Part shown: piece by piece, positions 1 through 8,529 of the stretch | How the letters are laid out: every line of letters starts with the position of its first letter | How positions within the stretch are numbered: the first letter of the stretch is position 1 | DNA from: Moraxella pluranimalium | GTDB taxonomy: Bacteria; Pseudomonadota; Gammaproteobacteria; Pseudomonadales; Moraxellaceae | Assembly (NCBI RefSeq): GCF_002014825.1 | Contig: NZ_MUYU01000015.1 | Location: forward strand, 1 to 64,000 | DNA: 64,000 bases | Direction: 5' to 3' | Program-made: the position numbers and the translations under genes | The notes under the pieces: generated by a model | What the model saw: only the letters and a program-made list of their open reading frames with translations | Databases searched by the model: none | Told to the model about the DNA's origin: nothing

Positions 1-257
1 AATTAGTTGACCACTACACCGTTGATTAAAAGTTTTTTGATGGTGCATGGTATGCATCCTACTGGACTACATACCAAAACTATCATACCTACTCAAAAAA
101 TATACCAGTACAAAATCACCACTCATAGCAGTTGATTTGGATTTCCCAAAGCTTTTGGGTGGTTTTATTGTGATTATAATACAAACCCAAATTTTTGTTC
201 AGATAAATTCAATAATATCAGCCGATATTTTGACATTGCCATGTATTTAGTCAGTCA
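1..257. other. Left-edge spacer without a supported gene
   Basis: No convincing gene is seen. A possible 67-residue reading frame on the plus strand has no ribosome site and reads as low-complexity hydrophobic sequence, so it is not called. A small hairpin (CCCAAA at 145-150 with TTTGGG at 154-159) is followed by a short T-rich stretch and could be a weak terminator. The first 17 bases end in CA and might be an element terminus (see findings). Confidence 0.4.
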
Positions 258-920
258 TCACGCCATCGCAAGCTTGACCGCAAATCCCAAGAAAATCAGC
301 CCTGCACCAGTTTGCCCCACTTGATTGAGCCAAGCAAATTGACCCAGCTTTTGACCAATCAGACCCGAGCATTTGGTGAGTATCAGTAGAAACATCAAGC
401 TACAACTTTGGAAAATCAGCCTAAGCACGAGCAGACTCATCATCGGATTTGCCGTATCGGTCGCCACAAACTGAATCATCACCGCAGGGAAAAATACCAA
501 GCCTTTGGGATTGAGCAGTGCGATTAATAACGCTTTTTTGAATAAAGTGCTTGATTGGGTCATGGATTTTGTACCAGTTGGCGTCATTGCCACTTGCTTT
601 GTAGGCGATGGCTTATCCGCTTTGCCAAGCTTGGTCATATTCAACAACAACCGCCCACCCAGATAAGTCAAATATGCCGCCCCTACCATCTTTATCGCAC
701 CGAACAAAAACGGATAACGAGTGAGCAATGCCCCTGCGCCCAATGCCGATGCCATAATCAGCGTGCCATTACCAAGAAAGGTCCCCATGATGGCAAATTT
801 CGCCTTAGTAAATCCATGTGCCAACGCCGTACCAAAACAAAACATCGAATTTGGGCCCGGTAGCGCAATCAGCACAAGCACCGTCAATACATAAGCCGTC
901 AAATCAGTGATACCAAACAT
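258..920 (-). CDS. LysE/RhtB family amino-acid exporter
   Basis: Predicted inner-membrane exporter of the LysE/RhtB family, which pumps amino acids or small analogues out of the cell. The 220-residue product has about six hydrophobic segments. Its N-terminal third carries the family signature with LPGPNSMFCFGTALAHG near residues 19-35, followed by the GTFLGNG region. The length is slightly above the usual 200-210 because of a hydrophilic loop at about 100-125. The start at 920 has a good ribosome site (GGAGTGA). It is divergently transcribed from a LysR regulator 99 bases away, the common arrangement for a LysR-controlled exporter. The substrate cannot be read from sequence. Confidence 0.85.
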   Translation of the reverse strand: MFGITDLTAYVLTVLVLIALPGPNSMFCFGTALAHGFTKAKFAIMGTFLGNGTLIMASALGAGALLTRYPFLFGAIKMVGAAYLTYLGGRLLLNMTKLGKADKPSPTKQVAMTPTGTKSMTQSSTLFKKALLIALLNPKGLVFFPAVMIQFVATDTANPMMSLLVLRLIFQSCSLMFLLILTKCSGLIGQKLGQFAWLNQVGQTGAGLIFLGFAVKLAMA

Positions 921-1019
921 CTGTCACTCCACGCTGTGATAAAAAAGATGTGGGTAGTGTACAAGCTTTATTTTTATAGGTAAAATATATTTAAAAGCTA
1001 TCATCCATAGGATAAAACT

Positions 1020-1931
1020 ATGCTTAACTTTCGTCTGATTCGCCATCTGTATCTGTTCACCGTCGTTGCCCAAGAAGGCAGTATCGGGCGTGCCGCCGAG
1101 CGACTGGGTATGTCGCAGCCCCCGTTGACCGAGCATATCAAGACGCTCGAAGCCAATCTGGGCACGGTGCTATTTCACCGCTCAAAAAATGGCGTACAGC
1201 TGACCAGTACAGGGCAACGCATCCTGCCTAAGGCACAGCTATTCGTCCAGCAGATGATGACGCTACAACAAGAGATAGATGATGTGCTAAAAGGCGTCAA
1301 TCACACCATCCGTGTGGGTGCGATTACGCAGTCGATGACGCAGATGTTACCACGACTCATCGATGAATTTGGCAAGCAATATCCTGATACCAAAATCATC
1401 GTCCAAGAGATTAATAGCGCAGGTGCGACCGCCCTACTTGCCGATGGTAAAATCGATGTGGCGCTGGTGCGTGCACCGCTTGATAGTCATCAAGCATCAG
1501 GCATTCGTAGCATTCCTATCAAAAATGACACGCTGTGCGCCGTACTGCCAAAAACCCATCCGCTTGCCAAAGCAAAGACATTAAAGCTATCGGCACTTGC
1601 GCACGAAAGCTTTGTGATGCATAAACGGCTCGTCAGCCCAAAGTCCTTTGATGAAGTCATCAGCGCGTGTAAGTCGGTCGGTTTTGAGCCGAAAATCTAT
1701 GCCGAGACCACATCCGCCGTCGCCCAAATCGCACTGGTTGCCTGTAGTGAGCTTGTGGCGCTCGTGCCTGAGAGTTTGGCAAATTTTGCCGGTGACAGTG
1801 GCTTTATCCCACTGACCGATGATGATGGCAAGCCGATTATCATCACTGCCATCGTCCTCTTGTCACGACAGGATGATGATGCAGTGCAGGCGTTTTGTCA
1901 GTTGGTGCTGGATAGTACACAAAGTGACTGA
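1020..1931 (+). CDS. LysR family transcriptional regulator
   Basis: DNA-binding regulator of the LysR type, 303 residues, the normal length. The N-terminal winged helix-turn-helix is clear (GSIGRAAERLGMSQPPLTEHI at about 20-40, then LEANLGTVLFHR). The remainder is a periplasmic-binding-protein-like effector domain. The start at 1020 has AGGAT upstream. Position and orientation suggest that it controls the divergent LysE exporter and probably itself. The 99-base gap holds an inverted repeat (AGCTTT at 964-969, AAAGCT at 994-999) that could be part of its operator, though this is weak evidence. The co-inducer is unknown. Confidence 0.9.
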   Translation: MLNFRLIRHLYLFTVVAQEGSIGRAAERLGMSQPPLTEHIKTLEANLGTVLFHRSKNGVQLTSTGQRILPKAQLFVQQMMTLQQEIDDVLKGVNHTIRVGAITQSMTQMLPRLIDEFGKQYPDTKIIVQEINSAGATALLADGKIDVALVRAPLDSHQASGIRSIPIKNDTLCAVLPKTHPLAKAKTLKLSALAHESFVMHKRLVSPKSFDEVISACKSVGFEPKIYAETTSAVAQIALVACSELVALVPESLANFAGDSGFIPLTDDDGKPIIITAIVLLSRQDDDAVQAFCQLVLDSTQSD

Positions 1932-1948
1932 TGCCAAAAGATACAAAA

Positions 1949-1978
1949 AACCTGCACCAGATACATCTAGCGCAGGTT
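1949..1978 (-). terminator. Rho-independent terminator of the DUF4126 operon
   Basis: AACCTGC (1949-1955) pairs with GCAGGTT (1972-1978). On the minus strand the stem is followed by a run of six T just after the DUF4126 stop. It also lies 18 bases beyond the LysR stop, so it may stop plus-strand transcripts less efficiently. Confidence 0.7.
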
Positions 1979-2000
1979 ATTAAAGGGGTTTTATCTTGGG

Positions 2001-2576
2001 TTATGATGATTGCGCCATCTTACGCTTGATACGCAGTCCAAGCCAAATCAACCCAAAAAACGCAATCAATACCGCCACAAAACCAAGCACCGGTACAAAG
2101 ATAGACAATGCCGACAGCCCAATCGCTGCACCCGTCTCCGCCACCCCAAACACAGGATTGGCAACGCCTGCTGTGGTCGCGGTCGATACCGCACGAGTCG
2201 CAGCCGATGTGGTCTTGATGGTCGCTGCCGCTCCACCCCCTGCGACGATGGCAAGCGCCCAAGTCATCGCAGGACTCATGTCGGTCAAGGTGCTTGCCAT
2301 CACAAGCGTACCTGCCACGCCTGCCAATGGCACAGCGATGGTATCAAGTAGATTATCCACCACAGGTACCAGATAGCTGATGGACTCAACCACGCTTGCC
2401 ACCCCTAGGATAATCAAGGCGGATAAGCTACCAACCCATGCCCAAGTCTCATTGAGCGGAATGATGCCAAAATACGCCGCCAAAGACAAACCAAACAACG
2501 GCACAAACACCCGAAAGCCCGTACTCGCCGCCAGACCAATCCCCAAACAAATGCTAATAATCATCTCTGCTGTCAT
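2001..2576 (-). CDS. DUF4126 family membrane protein
   Basis: A 191-residue integral membrane protein of the DUF4126 family, function unknown. The N-terminus ICLGIGLAASTGFRVFVPLFGLSLAAYFG, the glycine/alanine-rich middle (VVESISYLVPVVDNLLDTIAVPLAGVAGTL) and several membrane segments fit that family. The product ends in a basic tail. Its ATG overlaps the last base of the dacB stop (TAATG at 2576), implying translational coupling to the penicillin-binding protein. That hints at an envelope role but does not prove it. Confidence 0.8.
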   Translation of the reverse strand: MTAEMIISICLGIGLAASTGFRVFVPLFGLSLAAYFGIIPLNETWAWVGSLSALIILGVASVVESISYLVPVVDNLLDTIAVPLAGVAGTLVMASTLTDMSPAMTWALAIVAGGGAAATIKTTSAATRAVSTATTAGVANPVFGVAETGAAIGLSALSIFVPVLGFVAVLIAFFGLIWLGLRIKRKMAQSS

Positions 2577-4135
2577 TATTCATCTCCCATCACTGCATTA
2601 TTCTGAATGGATGTTGGCGTCATATTTGGTACACCTTGATTGGGCTGTGAACCCATCTGAGTCTGCTCTACCTGTTCTGATTGAATCAAAGGCAGGCTAC
2701 GATGCGAGGTAATTGTATTTAAAACCCCATCTAAGAAAATATACGATTTCGTGTTGGCGCCAGCCATTGGCGCGTTAATAATTGCAATAACCACATACCA
2801 TTGATCACTTAAATCTTTTGCATATCCTGCAATCGCTTTTACATTGTCCAAAGTCCCTGTCTTAACCCACGATCTTGCAATTGCCGGCCCATTAGGATTT
2901 CGCAAGGCATAACTTTTCATTGTGCCAGTCATTCCAACATTAGGTAAAGACTCAAGATAATAGTTAAACTTATCTGAATGATAAGCATGAGTCAATAAGC
3001 TTGCCATGGACTCAGGTGTAATAGCACAATCCCTACATAGACCAGAGGCACGAGTGATAACTGGTGGCAGTGTTGTTAAGTTTGCCTTCCACCACTGATC
3101 AATTGCAAAAAAAGCTTTAGGGTAATCACTGACCATCTCACCTTTAGCCAAAGGAATGCTCAATGCCAATTGTTCAGTCATGACATTGTTAGAATCTTGA
3201 TTGATTTGGTAGATTTGCTCACTAAGCGGTCTAGAAAATTGGGTTAAAATTGGGTAATTTAAATTTACTCTTTTTAATTCTTGTTGCGTAATTAGCCGAA
3301 CATCACCCTGAAAATCTGGTTGAATCTTCTGCCACTCACCTTTGATAGATTTGATTGCTAGTTTATTTGCGTCATCAAAAGTAACTTGATGGCTAAATCT
3401 ACCACAGTTATTCGCTACTCGCCCCATTGTCAATGCGGTCTGCGTAAGCGTCACCCAAGGCATATGTTTTTTACCACAACCACCCGCACCAGCACTGGCT
3501 GTTGTTGGCGCTTCAAAATCCGCCAAAGTTGGCAAAACTTGTACCAATGCCGTACTAGAGCGGATATCAGCCAAGACATCAATTTCCACTGTGCCAAAAT
3601 TAATCAAAAGCGCATTTGGCGCTGCGTTATACCATTTTTGAGGCTGTCCATCGAATGCAGCAATATCATACGAAACATTTGAAAATACATGGTTATCAAT
3701 AATGATATCACCTTGCACATGATGAATGCCTGAAGCATAAATCCTTTGCAACAAAACCCTTAGATCATTATATGTAAACGAAGGGTCTCCATTTCCTTTA
3801 ATAATCAAATCTCCAAGCAACGTATTATTAACACGTGCACCCTGTTGATACACCTGAGTTGCCCAGCGATAATCCGCACCCATAGTATCTAGCCCAACAT
3901 ATGTTGTGACTAACTTTTGAGTTGAGGCGGGTAATCTTGGCTCGCTTGTGCGATGCATTACTTCATAATTGCCCTGTGCTAATGGCTTGATTAGCACACT
4001 TACCTGCGATTCATTCAATCCAGCAGCCGCAAGTTTATTTGACAAAACAGGTGGTAATTGCGCAACTGCAGATACCGAACCCATTGCCAAGCAGGCTAGT
4101 GTCAATTTTTTAAATAACAATCTCATCATATTCAT
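2576..4135 (-). CDS. dacB: D-alanyl-D-alanine carboxypeptidase/endopeptidase (PBP4 type)
   Basis: Periplasmic class C penicillin-binding protein that trims or cleaves peptidoglycan cross-links. A signal peptide is present at residues 1-25 (cleavage near AVA|Q). The three active-site motifs are visible: SxxK at Ser71-Lys74 (STQK), SNN in the middle, and KTG near residue 425 (VKTGTLDNVKAIAGY). The 519-residue length fits S13 peptidases (about 480-500) with an extra Gln/Asn/Pro-rich C-terminal tail of some 35 residues. Two Cys-containing segments (GGCGKK, GLCRDC) may form disulfides. It starts 3 bases after the upstream gene and overlaps DUF4126 by 1 base, so the three form an operon. The coding sequence is visibly more AT-rich than its neighbours. 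Confidence 0.93.
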   Translation of the reverse strand: MNMMRLLFKKLTLACLAMGSVSAVAQLPPVLSNKLAAAGLNESQVSVLIKPLAQGNYEVMHRTSEPRLPASTQKLVTTYVGLDTMGADYRWATQVYQQGARVNNTLLGDLIIKGNGDPSFTYNDLRVLLQRIYASGIHHVQGDIIIDNHVFSNVSYDIAAFDGQPQKWYNAAPNALLINFGTVEIDVLADIRSSTALVQVLPTLADFEAPTTASAGAGGCGKKHMPWVTLTQTALTMGRVANNCGRFSHQVTFDDANKLAIKSIKGEWQKIQPDFQGDVRLITQQELKRVNLNYPILTQFSRPLSEQIYQINQDSNNVMTEQLALSIPLAKGEMVSDYPKAFFAIDQWWKANLTTLPPVITRASGLCRDCAITPESMASLLTHAYHSDKFNYYLESLPNVGMTGTMKSYALRNPNGPAIARSWVKTGTLDNVKAIAGYAKDLSDQWYVVIAIINAPMAGANTKSYIFLDGVLNTITSHRSLPLIQSEQVEQTQMGSQPNQGVPNMTPTSIQNNAVMGDE

Positions 4136-4138
4136 TTA

Positions 4139-4426
4139 TTACGCAAAATACTTCTGCAAACCGTCATTAATCCCATCGCTAATCAGCCCTTTTAATGGCT
4201 TGGCAAAAAACCCAAGCGATGCTTCAAAGACGATTTTTTGGGCGTCCAGCACCGCTTTGGCATCCACGCCTGCCTTGCTGATGCTAGCAGTATCGACGGT
4301 ATCGCCTTCGATGTAGGTGGCTTTTAGTCCAAATTCTTGTTCGGCTTCGGCTAGCCACTGCTTGGCTCTGTCTCGTGCGGTGGCAAAATCAAAATTGTGT
4401 GTTTTTTCGATACGGATATCGCTCAT
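4139..4426 (-). CDS. Polyhydroxyalkanoic acid system family protein (PHA_gran_rgn)
   Basis: Small 95-residue soluble protein resembling the PHA_gran_rgn family, first linked to polyhydroxyalkanoate granule systems but widespread in bacteria without PHA. Recognisable features are the N-terminal IRIEKTHNFDFATARDRAKQWLAEAEQEFGL and the C-terminal hydrophobic/amphipathic segment that ends KYFA. No PHA synthase is seen in this window, so a granule role is not supported here. It is the first gene of a tight operon with dacB and DUF4126. The start is supported by GAGAA upstream. Confidence 0.75.
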   Translation of the reverse strand: MSDIRIEKTHNFDFATARDRAKQWLAEAEQEFGLKATYIEGDTVDTASISKAGVDAKAVLDAQKIVFEASLGFFAKPLKGLISDGINDGLQKYFA

Positions 4427-4521
4427 AATACATTCTCAATATTAGCTTAAAATATGGCTTATTGTATAATAGCACTCGCCAAAATTCCGTGCTATTTTGT
4501 AACTATTGTACATAAATTATA

Positions 4522-4548
4522 AAACCCCTAAGAGATACTTAAGGGTTT
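4522..4548 (-). terminator. Terminator downstream of dcd
   Basis: AAACCCCTAAG (4522-4532) pairs with CTTAAGGGTTT (4538-4548) with one mismatch. On the minus strand the stem is followed by TTTTATAATTT. It sits 26 bases past the dcd stop. Confidence 0.7.
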
Positions 4549-4573
4549 GATTGTGATAACACAGCATTTGGTT

Positions 4574-5149
4574 TTAGGTCTTTGGCAAAGTCACGCCTGT
4601 TTGACCTTGATATTTACCGCCACGGTCTTTGTACGATGTTTCGCAGACATCATCGGCATCCGACTGGAAAAATAGCATCTGCGCCACGCCTTCACCGGCA
4701 TAGATACGAGCAGGCAAGTTGGTGGTATTACTAAATTCAAGCGTCACATGACCTTCCCATTCAGGCTCAAGCGGTGTCACATTGACGATGATGCCACAGC
4801 GTGCATAAGTCGATTTGCCAAGACACACAGTCAGCACATCACGGGGGATTTTGAAATACTCAACCGTGCGAGCCAGTGCAAATGAGTTCGGTGGAATGAT
4901 GCACTCATCACCGACGATATCGATAAAACTTCTTTCGTCAAAGTTTTTTGGGTCAACAATAGCGGAATGCACATTGGTAAAGACCTTAAATTCATTGGCA
5001 CAGCGGACATCATAGCCATAGCTTGATGTGCCATAGCTGACCAGCTTGACGCCTTGTTCATTATAACGCACTTGATTTGGCTCAAATGGCGAGATCATCT
5101 CATGCTCTTCGGCCATTTTGCGGATCCAGCGATCGGATTTGATAGACAT
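4574..5149 (-). CDS. dcd: dCTP deaminase
   Basis: Deaminates dCTP to dUTP in the pyrimidine nucleotide pathway feeding dTMP synthesis; cytosolic homotrimer. The 191-residue length matches the family (about 190). Conserved elements include [13 protein letters not shown] at the N-terminus, [15 protein letters not shown], the FALARTVEY strand, and the catalytic region [23 protein letters not shown] containing the essential Glu. It stands alone, separated from the operon downstream by its own terminator and from the divergent DUF294 gene by about 200 bases that must hold both promoters. Confidence 0.97.
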   Translation of the reverse strand: MSIKSDRWIRKMAEEHEMISPFEPNQVRYNEQGVKLVSYGTSSYGYDVRCANEFKVFTNVHSAIVDPKNFDERSFIDIVGDECIIPPNSFALARTVEYFKIPRDVLTVCLGKSTYARCGIIVNVTPLEPEWEGHVTLEFSNTTNLPARIYAGEGVAQMLFFQSDADDVCETSYKDRGGKYQGQTGVTLPKT

Positions 5150-5347
5150 TGTTTACTCGTGAATGATGTTAATTGACAGTCATTATAAAATATTTGCCCG
5201 CAGTTTTGTAGCAAATTTTTTATTTTTGGCTAAGTTTATTTATCTATACCACTTGTCAAATTCTTGCCATCTGCTAATATATCAAACAGGATTTTCTATA
5301 AAAATTTCCCCACTGTTTGTGTTAATATTTCATGATAAGGATTGCTC

Positions 5348-7162
5348 ATGAACCGTTTTGACTTTAGCACCGCCCCTTATAATAGCCTGACCAGCTCACA
5401 GCGTCAGACACTCGAAAAAGCCACCGACATCGTATTTTTTGATGATCAAGCGACCGTCATACAGGCCAATGACAGCATTGATACTTTATATATCGTCATC
5501 AAGGGCATGATCCAAGAAGTCGATGCCGACGGCGAAGTGTTGGCGCTATATCATCCATCAGACAGCTTTGATACACGGGCGCTGTTTGAGCAGACTTATC
5601 GCCACAGCTTTATCGCCGTTGATCAAAGCCTACTGTACGCCATCCCAAAAAGCATCATCCGAGAGCTGATCGAAAAAAACAGCGAATTTGGGGCGTATTT
5701 TTTTGCCAATATCGCCGACAAGCTCCAAGCCCAAACCGGCAACAAGCGAGATAATGAGCTGGCAGGTCTATTCACCGCCAAAGTCAAAGACGCCTACCGC
5801 CCTTATGATGAGCTTTATAGTGGCAATATCAGTCTACTTGAAGCGGGCAAAGCCATGCAAAGCCACAAATCCAAATCGCTACTCATTCATCACGAGGGGC
5901 GTATCGGGCTTGTGACCGAGTCGCTGTTTCGTGATGTCATCACCCAAAGCGATGGCATTGTCAATGTCCATGAAGCGGTACATCACTTGGCACGCTTTGA
6001 GCTTATCAGCGTGGATATCGATGATTTTATGTTCACCGCCCTGCTTAAGATGATGAACCACCGTGTTCAGCGTGTGGTCGTCACCAAAAATGGCGACCCG
6101 CTTGGTATTCTTGAGCAGGTGGATATCTTGGCGTTTTTGTCCAATCACAGCCACCTGATTGCCGAGAAACTCGAAGTCGCCACCACGCTCGATGAGCTAA
6201 CCGCCGTCGCATCACAGATGACAAGCACCATCTCAGCACTATTTGCCAATGGGATGCAAGCCAAGCAGCTTGCTCAGCTAATGCAAGTGCTGAACGCCAG
6301 ATTGTTCGAAAAAGCATGGCAACTCATCGCCCCTGCTGATATCGTGGCGAACTCTTGCTTGATTGTTATGGGTTCTGAAGGGCGTGGCGAGCAGGTGCTC
6401 AAGACCGACCAAGACAATGCGCTCATCGTCAAAGATGGTATCGATATCGCCACCGTCATGCCATACGCCGAACGGTTCTCAGAAGTGCTGACCAGCTTTG
6501 GCTATCCACCTTGTCAAGGCAAAGTGATGGTCAATAATCCGACTTGGTGCCAAAATTTGAGCGATTTTCGTCAGATGGTCGGCTCATGGTGTCGCAGTGC
6601 CAGCGGTGAGAACATGATGAATTTGGCGATTTTTGTGGATGCCAAAGCTGTTGCAGGCGATACCAGCTTATTACAAGAAGTGCAATCATACCTGATGAAT
6701 AATCTAAGTGACGATGTGGGTATGCTGATGGGCTTTGCCCGTGCAGTCAATCAGTTCAACGAAGATGGGCAAGGATTCTTTGCGCAGTTTCTTGGGCAAA
6801 AAAAGCACAAAATGGATATCAAAAAAATGGGCACTTTCCCCGTCGTACATGGCGTGCGTGCGCTTAGCCTACAAGCCAAAATCGGCGAGACCAACACCTT
6901 TGAGCGTATCGCAAAGCTTGCATCAATGGGCATTATCGAAAAACAACTCAGCCAAGATGTCAGCGAAGCGTTGGCATATCTGATGCACACTCGCCTAAAA
7001 AATGGACTCACCGCCATCAAACAAGGTCAAGAAGTCCTACCCAACCAAGTCGCCACCGAACGCCTATCGACGCTTGAGCGGGACTTGCTCAAGGATGCCT
7101 TGCAAGTGGTGAAACGCTTTAAGGGCTTTGTCAGCAGTCATTTCAACCTACAATATTCATAG
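5348..7162 (+). CDS. DUF294 nucleotidyltransferase-like protein with cyclic-nucleotide and CBS domains
   Basis: A 604-residue cytosolic signalling protein of unknown exact function. Domain order: a cyclic-nucleotide-binding fold (about 15-130), two CBS repeats (about 165-280), a DUF294 nucleotidyltransferase domain with the GlnD-like motif GSEGRGEQ at 342-349 followed by TDQDNAL, and a DUF294 C-terminal helical domain (about 450-600). By relation to GlnD, DUF294 may nucleotidylate a partner, but this is inference. The start at 5348 was chosen over an in-frame TTG because AAGG lies 7 bases upstream. It is followed closely by a 3'-5' exonuclease and then by the DUF4212/symporter pair, an association also known from other gammaproteobacteria. 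Confidence 0.9.
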   Translation: MNRFDFSTAPYNSLTSSQRQTLEKATDIVFFDDQATVIQANDSIDTLYIVIKGMIQEVDADGEVLALYHPSDSFDTRALFEQTYRHSFIAVDQSLLYAIPKSIIRELIEKNSEFGAYFFANIADKLQAQTGNKRDNELAGLFTAKVKDAYRPYDELYSGNISLLEAGKAMQSHKSKSLLIHHEGRIGLVTESLFRDVITQSDGIVNVHEAVHHLARFELISVDIDDFMFTALLKMMNHRVQRVVVTKNGDPLGILEQVDILAFLSNHSHLIAEKLEVATTLDELTAVASQMTSTISALFANGMQAKQLAQLMQVLNARLFEKAWQLIAPADIVANSCLIVMGSEGRGEQVLKTDQDNALIVKDGIDIATVMPYAERFSEVLTSFGYPPCQGKVMVNNPTWCQNLSDFRQMVGSWCRSASGENMMNLAIFVDAKAVAGDTSLLQEVQSYLMNNLSDDVGMLMGFARAVNQFNEDGQGFFAQFLGQKKHKMDIKKMGTFPVVHGVRALSLQAKIGETNTFERIAKLASMGIIEKQLSQDVSEALAYLMHTRLKNGLTAIKQGQEVLPNQVATERLSTLERDLLKDALQVVKRFKGFVSSHFNLQYS

Positions 7163-7171
7163 GGGGAGATG

Positions 7172-7780
7172 ATGTTTAATAAGCTTGTACAGCACTATTA
7201 TCGCACCAAACTGCGGGACAAACGCTATGAGTTTTTGTACGACACACATCCTGATGAGCTGGTCAGCTTTGACTGCGAGACCACCAGTCTCAATGTGGCA
7301 GAAGCACAAATCATCTCCATCGGTGCGGTCAAAATCCGTGGCAATAAAATCTTGACCAGCGAGACCTTTGAGATACTCATCAAACCCGAAGGTATGATGG
7401 AGGCGACCAATGTCACCATTCATGGACTACGCCCAAAAGATTTGACACATGGCACGACGGTTGAAGATGCCATTGAGCAATTTTTGCACTTTGTTGGCGG
7501 TCGTCCGCTTGTGGGTTATTTCTTGGAATATGATGTGGCGATGGTGAATAAATTTCTCAAACCGATGCTTGGCATCAAACTGCCCCAACCACAAATTGAA
7601 GTCTCTCGGCTGTTTCACGCCCAAGAAACCAAGCACAAATACTATGATGCGGATGTCGATTTGACGATGGCAAATATGGTCAAAACGCTTGGCATTCCTG
7701 ATTTGCCCCGCCATGATGCACTCAATGACGCCATCAATGTGGCGATGATGTATCTGGCATTAAAGCACCGCCGAGTGTGA
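7172..7780 (+). CDS. DnaQ-like 3'-5' exonuclease
   Basis: DEDD-superfamily exonuclease of about 202 residues, resembling the proofreading epsilon subunit but standing alone. The Exo I motif is VSFDCETTSLN (Asp34, Glu36), Exo II is in GYFLEYDVAMVN and Exo III is HDALNDAINVAMMY, so all catalytic acidic residues are present. Two tandem ATGs occur at 7169 and 7172; the second is better spaced from AGGGGGAG. It begins 9 bases after the DUF294 stop, so they share a transcript. The substrate is not evident; repair or nucleotide turnover linked to the DUF294 protein is possible. Confidence 0.9.
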   Translation: MFNKLVQHYYRTKLRDKRYEFLYDTHPDELVSFDCETTSLNVAEAQIISIGAVKIRGNKILTSETFEILIKPEGMMEATNVTIHGLRPKDLTHGTTVEDAIEQFLHFVGGRPLVGYFLEYDVAMVNKFLKPMLGIKLPQPQIEVSRLFHAQETKHKYYDADVDLTMANMVKTLGIPDLPRHDALNDAINVAMMYLALKHRRV

Positions 7781-7814
7781 TTTTTCACACATCCAAAATA
7801 AACCCCAACTCATT

Positions 7815-7843
7815 GCCATTATCAGTTTGATAATGGCTTTTTT
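7815..7843 (+). terminator. Rho-independent terminator after the exonuclease gene
   Basis: GCCATTATCA (7815-7824) pairs perfectly with TGATAATGGC (7828-7837) across a 3-base loop, followed by six T. It separates the DUF294-exonuclease operon from the symporter operon. Confidence 0.9.
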
Positions 7844-8189
7844 ATTACGCTGAATATTCCCAAAAATACAAGCGATGCACTGTAAATTTTCACCTTAAAA
7901 ATCATCCACTTAGCATTTTTGGCATGATGATTATGTGTAATATGGATAATTTCATGCATTAGCGGTCAAAATTTGTCAACTTTTAGAAATTTACAAGTCA
8001 TTGATTTTTATGAATTTTATCATTCAGTCAACCACACTATGCGTAACATAAGCGTAACTTTTTACAATTTTTTGATACAAATATATTGCATTAACAAAAA
8101 GTTATGCTATTCTATCACCATCTGCTTTCAAATAGCGTTATAACAATGCAAAATAAAAAGTAGATTGGTCATAAAAAGGAAGACACTTC
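7844..8189 (+). promoter_or_regulatory. AT-rich upstream region of the symporter operon
   Basis: No open reading frame is supported. The region is AT-rich and must contain the promoter for the DUF4212/symporter transcript, since a strong terminator lies just upstream. Several -10-like words (for example TATGCT around 8105) are present, but I cannot choose one pair with confidence. Confidence 0.45.
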
Positions 8190-8246
8190 GCAGGGATTGC
8201 ATTCACTCATCGATACATCATCGATGTCACACTGCCTTATCCCTGC
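8190..8246 (+). promoter_or_regulatory. Nested hairpin leader before the DUF4212/symporter operon
   Basis: Two perfect inverted repeats are nested. The outer arms are GCAGGGAT (8190-8197) and ATCCCTGC (8239-8246); the inner arms are CATCGAT (8208-8214) and ATCGATG (8220-8226) around a 5-base loop. The structure ends 9 bases before the AAGGAG ribosome site of the DUF4212 gene. It is not followed by a T-run, so it is not an ordinary terminator. Role as an RNA regulatory element or a protein operator is inference. Confidence 0.55.
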
Positions 8247-8268
8247 CCTTTCTCATAAGGAGTGATTT

Positions 8269-8526
8269 ATGTCACAACATGATGCACAGGGATATTGGAA
8301 AGCCAATGTTCGTCTAATTGTTGTCTGTCTTGTCATTTGGTTGCTGTGCTCGCATGGCTTTGCGATTTGGCTGCGTCCGCTATTGGCAGGCATTCAGTTT
8401 GGTGGCTCAGACCTTGGATTTTGGTTTGGTCAGCAAGGTTCAATGATTTGCTTTATTCTATTGATTTTCTATTACTCATGGAAAATGGCAAAAATTGATA
8501 AAGAATTTGGCGTCACGGAGGACTAA
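8269..8526 (+). CDS. DUF4212 domain protein (putative symporter small subunit)
   Basis: An 85-residue inner-membrane protein with two hydrophobic helices (about residues 14-34 and 57-78). The DUF4212 family is found almost always directly upstream of VC_2705-type sodium:solute symporters and is thought to be their small subunit. Conserved pieces seen are YWKANVRLI, the HGFAIWLRPLL segment and FYYSWKMAKID at the end. The start is preceded by AAGGAGTGATTT. Only 3 bases separate it from the symporter, so the two are made together. Confidence 0.93.
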   Translation: MSQHDAQGYWKANVRLIVVCLVIWLLCSHGFAIWLRPLLAGIQFGGSDLGFWFGQQGSMICFILLIFYYSWKMAKIDKEFGVTED

Positions 8527-8529
8527 GCC

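Noticed and set aside
1-25. D-arm-like sequence on the minus strand suggesting a tRNA 5' end
   Set aside because: The spacing of positions 8-14 and the acceptor stem do not fit any tRNA, and the rest would lie beyond the window.
47-250. 67-codon reading frame on the plus strand
   Set aside because: No ribosome site, skewed Ile/Leu-rich composition and no recognisable similarity.
924-1136. 70-codon minus-strand frame over the LysE/LysR gap
   Set aside because: It overlaps the LysR start and the divergent control region; the translated product looks random.
1996-2376. Plus-strand frame rich in Ala and Thr opposite DUF4126
   Set aside because: It is the mirror of a membrane protein gene; the minus-strand frame has family similarity and coupling to dacB.
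4139-4426. Evidence of a polyhydroxyalkanoate storage operon
   Set aside because: Only a PHA_gran_rgn-type protein is present; no synthase, phasin or depolymerase is seen in the window.
8190-8246. Treating the nested hairpin as a terminator
   Set aside because: No T-run follows and the ribosome site of DUF4212 begins shortly after.
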